Below are positions 1 to 5,204 of a stretch of 5,392 nucleotides of DNA, one piece after another (the first letter of the stretch is position 1; each line of letters begins with the position of its first letter). Source of the DNA: Clostridia bacterium. Lineage in GTDB: Bacteria > Bacillota_E > RBS10-35 > JAJYVN01. The notes beneath the pieces are model-generated. The model saw only the letters and a program-made list of their open reading frames with translations. It had not been told where the DNA came from and did not search any database. The DNA lies in assembly GCA_027335545.1 (NCBI GenBank), contig DAHWHV010000574.1:1-5392 (forward strand), written 5' to 3'. The position numbers were made by a program, and so were the translations under genes.

Positions 1-497
1 GGCTCCGAGTTGCAATCCCCCAGGACGACGACGGGCGCCTCCCCCGCCGCCAGCGCCCGCAGGTGTCCGCGCAGCCGCTCCGTCTCCCGCTCGCGCAGGG
101 CCAGGTCGTGCGGGTGCAGGTGGACATCCACGACCCACAGGCCGTGCGCGCCGAACTCCAGGAGCGCCGCGCCGGCGTGCCGGCTGAAGGGGCCGTCCCG
201 CGCGCCCGGGCCGGGGTGCGCGTAGGCCCGGCTCTCCCGGATCGGGGCGCGCGAGAGCACGTAGCCGGGGTAGGCCGTGGGCGAGGGGAACGCGGCGAGG
301 TGCATCCCCAGGGCGGCGGCGATGCGCCGCATGGTCTCCAGGGGCGGTCCCTCCTGCAGGGCCAGCACGTCGCAGCCCAGGCCGGAAAAGACGGCGGCGA
401 AGTGCGCGACCGTGCGCTCGGTGTCCCTGAGGTCCCCGGCGGCGACCTGCGGTGGGTACCCGGTGAGGCCCAACACGTTGTACGTGGCGATGCGCAC
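1..497 (-). CDS. Endonuclease/exonuclease/phosphatase family protein, C-terminus cut by window edge
   Basis: The first 165 residues are visible. The reading frame opens with MRIATYNVLGL, the usual EEP-fold first strand (T-Y-N). It continues with DVLALQE, whose Glu49 is the expected metal-binding Glu, then YVLSRAPI (residues 79-86), the counterpart of the common LSRxPI motif. Next comes WVVDVHLHPHD (121-131), with His126 at the conserved HL position, and finally VVVLGDCNSE (156-165), the GDxN motif (Asp161, Asn163). The last visible residue is Glu165, so the C-terminal SDH catalytic motif lies outside the window. The family includes metal-dependent nucleases and phosphodiesterases acting on DNA, RNA, phosphoinositides or sphingomyelin; the substrate cannot be told here. 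No signal peptide is visible, suggesting a cytoplasmic enzyme. The GTG start at 497 is chosen because GGAGGGG lies 6 nt upstream and translation there begins directly with the conserved strand. It is divergent from the oxidoreductase gene. Family assignment is strong; specific function is unknown. Confidence 0.85.
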   Translation of the reverse strand, partial: MRIATYNVLGLTGYPPQVAAGDLRDTERTVAHFAAVFSGLGCDVLALQEGPPLETMRRIAAALGMHLAAFPSPTAYPGYVLSRAPIRESRAYAHPGPGARDGPFSRHAGAALLEFGAHGLWVVDVHLHPHDLALRERETERLRGHLRALAAGEAPVVVLGDCNSE

Positions 498-503
498 GGG
501 CGA

Positions 504-510
504 CCCCTCC
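504..510 (-). promoter_or_regulatory. Ribosome binding site of the EEP-family gene
   Basis: On the minus strand, GGAGGGG is followed by six bases (TCGCCC) and then GTG at 497. This near-ideal spacing decides the start of the gene. Confidence 0.7.
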
Positions 511-662
511 CCCACCTGCGGCGACGGCCGGGGCTTCGCGCCCCGGGCCCGAACTCCCTCCGGCGCGGAAGGGGGGTTCGCGGGCCTGGGCGTCGGCGCG
601 CCTCCCCGCCCGGGGTCGGCCGGGCTCCGGCCCCTCTGGCGACGCCCGGGTGGGATTGGCGG

Positions 663-668
663 TACACT
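663..668 (+). promoter_or_regulatory. Weak candidate -10 element for the LLM oxidoreductase
   Basis: TACACT matches the TATAAT consensus at four of six positions and sits about 73 bp before the TTG start. No -35 element is recognisable 16-19 bp upstream, where the sequence is GC-rich. This is only a candidate; AT-containing hexamers are rare in this spacer, which is the main reason to list it. Confidence 0.2.
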
Positions 669-721
669 CCGCTGGTCGCGCCCCGTCCCCGGGGCGTCGG
701 CACCGGCGGGCATCGGTCAGC

Positions 722-730
722 GGGGGGGGG
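722..730 (+). repeat. G9 homopolymer just upstream of the LLM oxidoreductase start
   Basis: Nine consecutive G residues end ten bases before the TTG start at 741. The tract is the only Shine-Dalgarno-like sequence in front of that start, although the spacing is on the long side. Homopolymers of this length can change length by slippage, and they are also a common source of sequencing error. Confidence 0.8.
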
Positions 731-740
731 ATCGGCGCCC

Positions 741-1715
741 TTGAAACTCGGCCTCTTCTGCGCCCTGGACCACCATCCGGACCTGGGGGAGACCCCGAAC
801 GCCGCCTACCGGCAGACGCTGCGGGAGGCGGAACTCGCGGAGGCGTGCGGGCTGGAGTCCTTCTGGGTCACCGAGCATCACTTCTCCACCTACGGCCTCG
901 CCCCCGACCCCGCCGTCCTCCTGGCGGCGATCGCGGGCCGGACCGACCGCCTGCGCCTGGGCACGGCCACGGCCGTCCTGCCCTTCGATCACCCCCTGCG
1001 CACCGCGGAGCGCTATGCCCTGCTGGACCAGCTCAGCGACGGCCGGCTGGAGTTCGGGGTCGGTTCCGGCTACCTCGAGTCGGAGTTCGCCGGTTTCGGC
1101 CTCGATCCCAGCCAGCGCCGGGAGCGGTTCGATGAGGCCCTGGCCATCGTGCGCCGCGCCTGGGGCGGCTGCCCGGTGGACCACGCCGGCCGGCACTTCC
1201 AGGTGGCCGCGGCCGCCCTGTCCGTGCTGCCGCTGCAACCCGGAGGCCCGCCCATCCACGTCGGGGTCACGCGGCCCGGCTCGGCCCCCTTCGTCGGCCG
1301 CCAGGGCCTCGCCATGGCCACCGTCCCCTACATCGCCCTCCGTTCGGCGGCGGAACTCGCCGCCGAGATCGCCGCCTACCGCCAGGCCCTGCCGGCGGGC
1401 AGACCCGGCGGGGTGACCGCCGCCTTCCACTGCTTTTGCGGCGCGGACGCGCGCGATCCGGCCTACGCCCAGGCGGAGGAGGCCCTGCAACGCTACCTGC
1501 GCACGCGCCTGGTGCCGGGGGCCCGCTACGCCGGCGCCCCCATCTGCCGCGAGTTCGTGCTCTTCGGCGACCGCGCGGAGTTGGGGCAGCGCCTAGCGGC
1601 CTTCGCGGCCATGGGCGTCGAGCGGGCCCTGCTGCTGGTCCGCTTCGGCGGGCTGGACCCCCGGCTGGTGACGGCCTCGCTGGAACGGATCGGGCGGCTG
1701 GTGCCGGACCTGTAG
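741..1715 (+). CDS. LLM class flavin-dependent oxidoreductase (luciferase-like monooxygenase family)
   Basis: This 324-residue protein has the length and motif order of the bacterial luciferase-like (beta/alpha)8 barrel family, which uses reduced FMN or F420. It starts with KLGLFCALDHHP, the usual first barrel strand. WVTEHHF follows at 42-48 (conserved EHH), then RLGTAT at 72-77, HPLRTAERYALLDQLSDGRLEFGVGSGY at 84-111 (flavin phosphate-binding region with the RxxxGxGxG pattern), RRERFDEALAIVRRAW at 126-141 and PPIHVGVTRPGS at 170-181. The C-terminus (FVLFGDRAELGQRLAAFAAMGVERALLLVRFGG) is also typical. The substrate cannot be deduced. TTG at 741 is preferred because conserved sequence begins at once; the frame stays open back to 63, but that part is Arg/Pro/Gly-rich antisense of the neighbouring gene. 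It is monocistronic, divergent from the EEP gene and convergent with the zinc-ribbon gene. The stop codon lies inside a 17-bp inverted repeat. Confidence 0.88.
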   Translation: MKLGLFCALDHHPDLGETPNAAYRQTLREAELAEACGLESFWVTEHHFSTYGLAPDPAVLLAAIAGRTDRLRLGTATAVLPFDHPLRTAERYALLDQLSDGRLEFGVGSGYLESEFAGFGLDPSQRRERFDEALAIVRRAWGGCPVDHAGRHFQVAAAALSVLPLQPGGPPIHVGVTRPGSAPFVGRQGLAMATVPYIALRSAAELAAEIAAYRQALPAGRPGGVTAAFHCFCGADARDPAYAQAEEALQRYLRTRLVPGARYAGAPICREFVLFGDRAELGQRLAAFAAMGVERALLLVRFGGLDPRLVTASLERIGRLVPDL

Positions 1716-1749
1716 GCGGCCGCGAACGGGAGGCGGCCGCCTACAGGTC
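1707..1749. terminator. Perfect 17-bp inverted repeat overlapping the LLM oxidoreductase stop codon (terminator-like, no U-tract)
   Basis: The arm GACCTGTAGGCGGCCGC (1707-1723) is matched exactly by its reverse complement at 1733-1749, with a 9-nt loop GAACGGGAG. The left arm contains the TAG stop at 1713-1715. No T-run follows on either strand. The position between convergent genes favours a U-less, possibly bidirectional, terminator or an mRNA 3'-end-protecting hairpin. The repeat itself is seen directly; the role is inferred. Confidence 0.6.
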
Positions 1750-1829
1750 GCGCCACCCACTCCCCGACCCACCCTGTGGCGACCCGGAGGCAGGACCGCC
1801 ACGGGCCTCCATCCCCGCAACAGGCCAGG

Positions 1830-1864
1830 GGCCAAGGGGCGGGCTTCTCCCCGCCCCCTTGGCC
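1830..1864. terminator. Strong hairpin abutting the zinc-ribbon gene stop codon (terminator-like, no U-tract)
   Basis: GGCCAAGGGGCGGG (1830-1843) pairs with a CCCG-CCCCC-TTGGCC right arm ending at 1864, with one bulged C. The arm ends directly next to the minus-strand TGA at 1865-1867. No T-run follows on either strand. It lies between convergent genes and could end transcripts from both sides, or only shield the 3' end of the minus-strand message. Confidence 0.6.
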
Positions 1865-2044
1865 TCACGGCACCAGGTCGTCGCCGCCCTCCCCCGGGTC
1901 CGCGACCGGCGGTTGCTCGTCGGCCGGGTCGCCGCGGCGATCGCTCCAGCCGCACACGCACTCCCGCGTCCCGTCGTCGTCCTCGAAGCGGAGCTGGGCA
2001 CCGCAGCGGGGGCATTCGTCCGTCCCGGTCAGGCTGTACGGCAC
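1865..2044 (-). CDS. Small acidic zinc-ribbon protein (59 aa), function unknown
   Basis: The protein begins VPYSLTGTDECPRCGAQLRF. It carries four cysteines in a zinc-ribbon-like pattern: CPRCG at 11-15 and CVCGW at 29-33, that is C-x2-C-x14-C-x-C. The C-terminal part from about residue 35 is rich in Asp, Glu, Pro and Gly, probably disordered and strongly acidic. There are no membrane segments. Zinc ribbons of this size usually bind nucleic acid or partner proteins, or are structural; nothing here says which. GTG at 2044 is chosen because GGGAGG lies 7 nt upstream and the cysteine module follows shortly after. Longer in-frame starts add only Arg/Gly/Ala-rich sequence typical of non-coding GC-rich DNA. 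The gene is convergent with the oxidoreductase gene and lies downstream of ilvB in the same orientation, but a strong terminator separates it from ilvB, so it needs its own promoter. I recognised no named family. Confidence 0.65.
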   Translation of the reverse strand: MPYSLTGTDECPRCGAQLRFEDDDGTRECVCGWSDRRGDPADEQPPVADPGEGGDDLVP

Positions 2045-2051
2045 GCCGCTG

Positions 2052-2057
2052 CCTCCC
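2052..2057 (-). promoter_or_regulatory. Ribosome binding site of the zinc-ribbon gene
   Basis: GGGAGG on the minus strand, seven bases before GTG at 2044. It decides this short start over the longer in-frame alternatives. Confidence 0.6.
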
Positions 2058-2101
2058 TTCGCGGAGGGGCCCGCCGCCCTCAGTGTGCCCGCCGGGATGC
2101 C

Positions 2102-2128
2102 CGCGGCCGCGTGGACAAAGCGGCCGCG
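2102..2128. repeat. Perfect inverted repeat CGCGGCCGC-N9-GCGGCCGCG
   Basis: Two 9-bp arms at 2102-2110 and 2120-2128 flank the loop GTGGACAAA. Each arm contains the self-complementary octamer GCGGCCGC. The octamers are spaced exactly as in the inverted repeat at 1707-1749 (17 bp start to start), although the loop sequence differs. Confidence 0.75.
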
Positions 2129-2282
2129 CCTGGGGGCCCGGCCCCGCCGCCGGCCGGGTGCCCCCCGCGCGCGCCCCCGGGGCACCGGTCCCTGGCCGCC
2201 CACCCAGGAAGCCACGGGGCCCCCGCCAGGGATCCCAATGGGCGGTCACCGGCGCTCCCTGGTGCCGATCGGCGCTCAAGCG

Positions 2283-2321
2283 AAAAGGGGGGCGGCCCCG
2301 CCTGCGGCGGAACCGCCCCCC
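2283..2321 (-). terminator. Rho-independent terminator of ilvB
   Basis: Read on the minus strand, GGGGGGCGG (2321-2313) pairs perfectly with CCGCCCCCC (2295-2287) and is followed at once by TTTT (2286-2283). Inside the loop a second stem, CCGCC with GGCGG, can form. The hairpin starts 16 bp after the ilvB stop codon. This is the only inverted repeat in the window with the classical GC stem plus U-tract arrangement. Confidence 0.85.
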
Positions 2322-2337
2322 CTCCACCCCGCCCGGC

Positions 2338-4092
2338 TCAGGCGCTGCGGTGCGCGGCCGCATCGGCGGCCCGCGGCGCCGGCGGGCGCACCATCATGTC
2401 CTCCAGCGCCTTGCCCGCCGGCACGATCGGCCAGCAGTTCTCGCCCACCACCTGCTGCACCTCGATCAGCACGGGTCCGGGCTGCTGCACCGCGCGCCGC
2501 ACCACCGCGTCCAGCTCGTCGCGGCGGCCCGTGCGCACGGCCGGGATGCCGTAGGCCTCGGCCAGCTTGACGAAGTCGGGGCTCCAGACGGCCGAGGAAC
2601 TGTAGCGCTCCTGGTGGAACATCTCCTGCCACTGGCGGACCATGCCCAGGTAGCCGTTGTTGAAGATGACGATCTTCAGGGGCAGGTCGTGCTCGCGCAC
2701 CACCGCCAACTCCTGCAGCGTCATCTGGAAGGAGCCGTCGCCCGTCATGCAGACCACGCAGTCCCGCGGTCGGGCCACCTGCGCCCCGATCGCGGCCGGG
2801 AGTCCGAACCCCATCGTGCCCAGGCCCCCGGAGGTGATGAACTGCCCCGGGCGCTCGAAGGCGTAGTGCTGGGCCGCCCACATCTGGTGCTGGCCCACGT
2901 CGGTGACCACGATCGCCCCGCCCGCGGTGGCGCGATGCATCGCCTCCACCGTATCCGGCCCGGAGATGCGCCCGTCGGCGAAGTGCTCGCGCGGGTAGCC
3001 GAACGAGCGCCCGTCCTCGGGCCGCAGAGACGGGTCGATCTCCGGCAGCCAGGCACGCCGCACGGCGCGTCCGGCGAGCCGCGGCAACAGGGCGCCCAGG
3101 GTCTGGCGGATGTCGCCGACCAGCCCGACGTAGGCGTCCACATTCTTGCCGATCTCGGCGCGATCGATGTCCAGGTGCACGATCTTGGCCCGGGGCGCGA
3201 AGCGGGGCAGCGCACCCGTCACGCGGTCGTCGAAGCGCACGCCGACGCCGATCAGCAGGTCGGTCTGCGTCGTGGCCATGTTGGCGATCGGCGTGCCGTG
3301 CATGCCCATCATGCCCAGGTGCGCCGGGTGGCTGCCGGGCACGGCCCCCAGGCCCATCAGCGTGGCGATGACCGGGCACCCCAGGGCCTCCACCAGCGCC
3401 AGCACCTCGGCCTGGGCCTGCGACTTCACGACCCCGCCGCCGATCATCAGCAGCGGCCGCTCCGCCGCCTCCAGGGCCGCGACGGCGGCATCCAGGTCGC
3501 GCTCGGCGGGCGGCGGCGGCAGGGGGCGATACCCGCGGATGCGCGGCACGCCGACGGGCCATTCGGCCTCGCCACGGCCCGCCGTGAGGTTCTTGGGCAG
3601 ATCGACCAGGACCGGCCCCGGGCGGCCCGTGCCGGCGATGTGGAACGCCTCGTGCAGCACCCGCGGGATGTCCTCGGTGCGCCGCACGAGGTAGCTGTGC
3701 TTGACGACCGGCATGGTCATGCCGACGGTGTCGGCCTCCTGGAAGGCGTCGCTGCCCAGCAACGGCACCCCCACCTGGCCCGTCAAGGCGACCATGCCGA
3801 TCGAGTCCATGTGCGCGTTGGCCAAGCCGGTGACCAGGTTCGTCGCGCCGGGGCCGGAGGTCGCCAGGCAGACCCCGAGCCGGCCGCTGGCCCGCGAGAA
3901 GCCGTCGGCGGCGTGCGCCGCCCCCTGCTCGTGCCGCATCAGGTAGTGCCGCACGGCCGAGCCGTACAGGGCATCGTAGATCGGCAGGTTGGCGCCGCCC
4001 GGGTGGCCGAATACCACGTCGGCACCCTCTCTGAGGAGTCCCCGGACCACCATCTCCGCACCCGTCGCCGCGACCCGCTCACCGCCACCCAT
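2338..4092 (-). CDS. ilvB: Acetolactate (acetohydroxyacid) synthase, catalytic large subunit
   Basis: This thiamine-diphosphate enzyme joins pyruvate to pyruvate or 2-oxobutyrate, the first common step of valine, leucine and isoleucine synthesis. The 584-residue length is normal. The N-terminal ThDP-binding domain has [16 protein letters not shown] (27-42), the catalytic Glu55 in [18 protein letters not shown], and [17 protein letters not shown]. The central FAD-binding domain has [12 protein letters not shown] (282-293), a mark of biosynthetic FAD-containing enzymes rather than catabolic AlsS. The C-terminal domain has [12 protein letters not shown] (399-410), [16 protein letters not shown], and the ThDP/Mg motif GDGSFQM at 451-457 with Asn478-Asn479. 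The ATG at 4092 follows AAGGGAGG by 10 nt. A separate promoter lies about 70 bp upstream and an intrinsic terminator follows the stop, so the gene looks able to be transcribed alone. No ilvN-like ACT-domain gene lies next to it, which is unusual for a biosynthetic large subunit; feedback control by a distant IlvN is likely but unseen. Confidence 0.97.
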   Translation of the reverse strand: MGGGERVAATGAEMVVRGLLREGADVVFGHPGGANLPIYDALYGSAVRHYLMRHEQGAAHAADGFSRASGRLGVCLATSGPGATNLVTGLANAHMDSIGMVALTGQVGVPLLGSDAFQEADTVGMTMPVVKHSYLVRRTEDIPRVLHEAFHIAGTGRPGPVLVDLPKNLTAGRGEAEWPVGVPRIRGYRPLPPPPAERDLDAAVAALEAAERPLLMIGGGVVKSQAQAEVLALVEALGCPVIATLMGLGAVPGSHPAHLGMMGMHGTPIANMATTQTDLLIGVGVRFDDRVTGALPRFAPRAKIVHLDIDRAEIGKNVDAYVGLVGDIRQTLGALLPRLAGRAVRRAWLPEIDPSLRPEDGRSFGYPREHFADGRISGPDTVEAMHRATAGGAIVVTDVGQHQMWAAQHYAFERPGQFITSGGLGTMGFGLPAAIGAQVARPRDCVVCMTGDGSFQMTLQELAVVREHDLPLKIVIFNNGYLGMVRQWQEMFHQERYSSSAVWSPDFVKLAEAYGIPAVRTGRRDELDAVVRRAVQQPGPVLIEVQQVVGENCWPIVPAGKALEDMMVRPPAPRAADAAAHRSA

Positions 4093-4141
4093 GACACCGC
4101 CGCCTCCCTTCCGCTACCCACCGCCGTTGCCCGGCCCCAGC

Positions 4142-4157
4142 GGGGTCAGACGACCCC
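4142..4157. promoter_or_regulatory. Operator-like inverted repeat at the predicted ilvB transcription start
   Basis: GGGGTC-AGAC-GACCCC is an interrupted palindrome with 6-bp arms. It starts just beyond the predicted -10 element and covers the expected start site. That placement suits a repressor site, or a small hairpin at the 5' end of the mRNA. The repeat is seen directly; the function is inferred. Confidence 0.4.
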
Positions 4158-4158
4158 C

Positions 4159-4187
4159 ATTAAACCGCCACGCGGCACGCCTGTCAC
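4159..4187 (-). promoter_or_regulatory. Sigma-70-type promoter of ilvB
   Basis: On the minus strand, GTGACA (4187-4182; five of six matches to TTGACA) is followed by exactly 17 bp and TTTAAT (4164-4159; five of six matches to TATAAT). The expected transcription start is near 4152, giving a leader of about 60 nt before the ilvB ATG. In such GC-rich DNA this AT-containing arrangement stands out. It lies downstream of ilvE and so would give ilvB its own transcription. Confidence 0.65.
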
Positions 4188-4214
4188 CTCCCGGCCCCGA
4201 ACGGCTCCGGACCC

Positions 4215-4226
4215 GGCGTGCACGCC
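4215..4226. promoter_or_regulatory. 12-bp perfect palindrome upstream of the ilvB promoter
   Basis: GGCGTGCACGCC is fully self-complementary and lies 27 bp upstream of the predicted -35 hexamer, where an activator or repressor dimer could bind. It is also enclosed by CTCCGG (4205-4210) and CCGGAG (4239-4244), which could form a larger stem in RNA read through from ilvE. Confidence 0.35.
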
Positions 4227-4243
4227 AGGCCCGGGCTCCCGGA

Positions 4244-4279
4244 GTGGGCGCTGCCTCCGGGGACTTTGGCAGCGCCCAC
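4244..4279. terminator. 12-bp hairpin directly after the ilvE stop codon (terminator-like, no U-tract)
   Basis: GTGGGCGCTGCC (4244-4255) and its exact reverse complement (4268-4279) flank a 12-nt loop. On the minus strand the hairpin begins with the base right after the ilvE TAG (4282-4280). No T-run follows, so it may be a weak or partial terminator, or a 3'-end stabiliser that separates ilvE from ilvB expression. Confidence 0.6.
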
Positions 4280-5152
4280 CTAGATCTCCACCCCCTCCGA
4301 GCCGCAGAGGGCCCGGAAGCGCCGGATCAGATCGGCGGTCACCGGTCCGGGCCGGCCCGTGCCGATCGCCCGGCCGTCGCACTCCACGACGGGGATGGCC
4401 TCGGCCGCCGTCCCCGTGAGGAAGCACTCGTCCGCGGTCCAGACGTCCAACCGGGTGAAGACCTCCTCGCGCACCTCCAGCCCTGCGGCGGCGGCAACCT
4501 CCATCACGGCGCCGCGCGTGATGCCCTCCAGGATGCCGACCCAGGCGGGGGGCGTCAGCAGGCGCCGCCCGCGCACGATGAAGATGTTGTCCCCCGTGCA
4601 CTCCACGACGAGGCCCTGCTCGTTGAGCATCAGCACCTCGGCGTAACCGGCCTGGTTCGCCTCCACCTTGGCCAGGATGTTGTTGAGGTAGTTGAGCGAC
4701 TTGATCCGCGGGTTCAGGCTTTCGACCCCGTTGCGCCGCGTGGCGACGGTCATGACCCGCATGCCTTGGTCGTAGAGTTCGGGCGGGTAGAGGGCGATGG
4801 TGTCGGCGATGCAGACGATGGTCGGCCGCGGGCACTTGCGCGGATCCAGCCCCAGGTCTCCCTTGCCGCGGGAGACGACCAACCGCACATACCCGTCCCG
4901 GAGGCCGTTGCGCCGACAGGCCTCCAGCACCACGCCCTCCAGCTGGGCGCTATTCAGGGGGATATCGAGCATGATGGCCTTGGCGGAGTCGTAGAGGCGC
5001 CGCAGGTGCTCCCCCAAGCGGAAGACACGCCCCCCGTAAGCGCGGATGCCCTCGAAGACCCCGTCGCCGTAGAGGAAGCCGTGGTCGAACACCGACACCC
5101 GGGCCTCATCCTTGGGATAGAAGCGACCGTCCACATACACCAGAGGCTCCAC
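4280..5152 (-). CDS. ilvE: Branched-chain amino acid aminotransferase (fold type IV PLP enzyme)
   Basis: This PLP enzyme transfers an amino group from glutamate to the 2-oxo acids of valine, leucine and isoleucine, the last step of their synthesis. It has 290 residues, normal for the class IV family. It begins VYVDGRFYPKDEARVSVFDHGFLYGDGVFEGIRAY (5-39), the usual N-terminal block. RLGEHLRRLYDSAK includes the phosphate-binding Arg region, and YVRLVVSRGKGDLGLDP spans 88-104. The catalytic Lys151 lies in PRIKSLNYLNNILAK. VVECTGDNIFIV (182-193) contains the conserved Glu184, and CFLTGTAAEAIPV (243-255) the cofactor-contacting T-G-T region. The start is GTG at 5152, with GAGGGGGAG six bases upstream; the first internal Met is residue 61, far too late. 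It follows leuB by 52 bp, probably as one operon. A related D-amino acid transaminase or aminodeoxychorismate lyase is the main alternative, but motifs and neighbours favour IlvE. Confidence 0.92.
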   Translation of the reverse strand: MEPLVYVDGRFYPKDEARVSVFDHGFLYGDGVFEGIRAYGGRVFRLGEHLRRLYDSAKAIMLDIPLNSAQLEGVVLEACRRNGLRDGYVRLVVSRGKGDLGLDPRKCPRPTIVCIADTIALYPPELYDQGMRVMTVATRRNGVESLNPRIKSLNYLNNILAKVEANQAGYAEVLMLNEQGLVVECTGDNIFIVRGRRLLTPPAWVGILEGITRGAVMEVAAAAGLEVREEVFTRLDVWTADECFLTGTAAEAIPVVECDGRAIGTGRPGPVTADLIRRFRALCGSEGVEI

Positions 5153-5158
5153 CCGCGG

Positions 5159-5167
5159 CTCCCCCTC
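5159..5167 (-). promoter_or_regulatory. Ribosome binding site of ilvE
   Basis: GAGGGGGAG on the minus strand, six bases before the GTG at 5152. It supports GTG as the start in the absence of any nearby ATG. Confidence 0.6.
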
Positions 5168-5204
5168 TTCCCCTGCCTGCGGCGACGGGCGGGCCGGCGG
5201 CGCC

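Larger units (their letters stand above)
498..740. other. Divergent intergenic region between the EEP gene and the LLM oxidoreductase
   Basis: This spacer of 243 bp should carry promoters for both flanking genes. I see no credible gene in it: its open frames are Pro/Arg/Gly-rich shadows. It contains a hairpin-forming repeat at 550-580, in which CGAACTCCCT pairs with the G run and TTCG at 571-580 (two G-T wobbles, 11-nt loop). It also has a weak plus-strand -10-like TACACT at 663-668 without a convincing -35. A run of nine G lies at 722-730, next to the oxidoreductase start. Confidence 0.5.
2045..2282. other. GC-rich intergenic region with hairpin-forming repeats upstream of the zinc-ribbon gene
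   Basis: No gene is supported in this 238-bp stretch between the ilvB terminator and the zinc-ribbon start. It holds a perfect 9-bp hairpin at 2102-2128 and an imperfect hairpin at 2132-2165 (GGGGG and CCCGGCC pairing with GGCCGGG and CCCCC, with a TG bulge and an 8-nt loop). GGCACC at 2181 is complementary to GGTGCC further right, around 2261. The promoter of the zinc-ribbon gene should lie here, but I could not identify matching -35 and -10 hexamers. A structured RNA cannot be excluded. Confidence 0.4.

Noticed and set aside
63..740. N-terminal extension of the oxidoreductase frame, giving a 550-residue protein
   Set aside because: The extra part is Arg/Gly/Pro-rich and is antisense to the clearly recognisable EEP gene. 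The family domain starts right at TTG 741.
1716..2127. GCGGCCGC (NotI) sites as cloning-vector or linker remnants
   Set aside because: The octamers are embedded in longer natural inverted repeats, one includes a native stop codon, and other copies lie inside conserved genes. No vector-like sequence is nearby.
2045..2215. N-terminal extension of the zinc-ribbon protein up to 116 residues
   Set aside because: The added residues are low-complexity Arg/Gly/Ala/Pro typical of non-coding GC-rich DNA. A good Shine-Dalgarno sequence points to GTG 2044.
4146..4160. Mini-cistron encoding Met-Gly-Val-Val before ilvB, resembling an attenuator leader peptide
   Set aside because: Its ATG overlaps the predicted -10 element, so it would not be in the ilvB transcript from that promoter. 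It also has no ribosome binding site and only two valine codons.
4093..4279. T-box riboswitch in the ilvB leader
   Set aside because: No conserved antiterminator T-box sequence, and no U-tract terminator before ilvB, could be found.
2083..4419. Plus-strand open frame of 778 codons
   Set aside because: It is antisense to ilvB and part of ilvE, shows no recognisable domain and has the His/Arg/Gly-rich composition of a shadow frame. The minus-strand proteins match well-known families over their full length.
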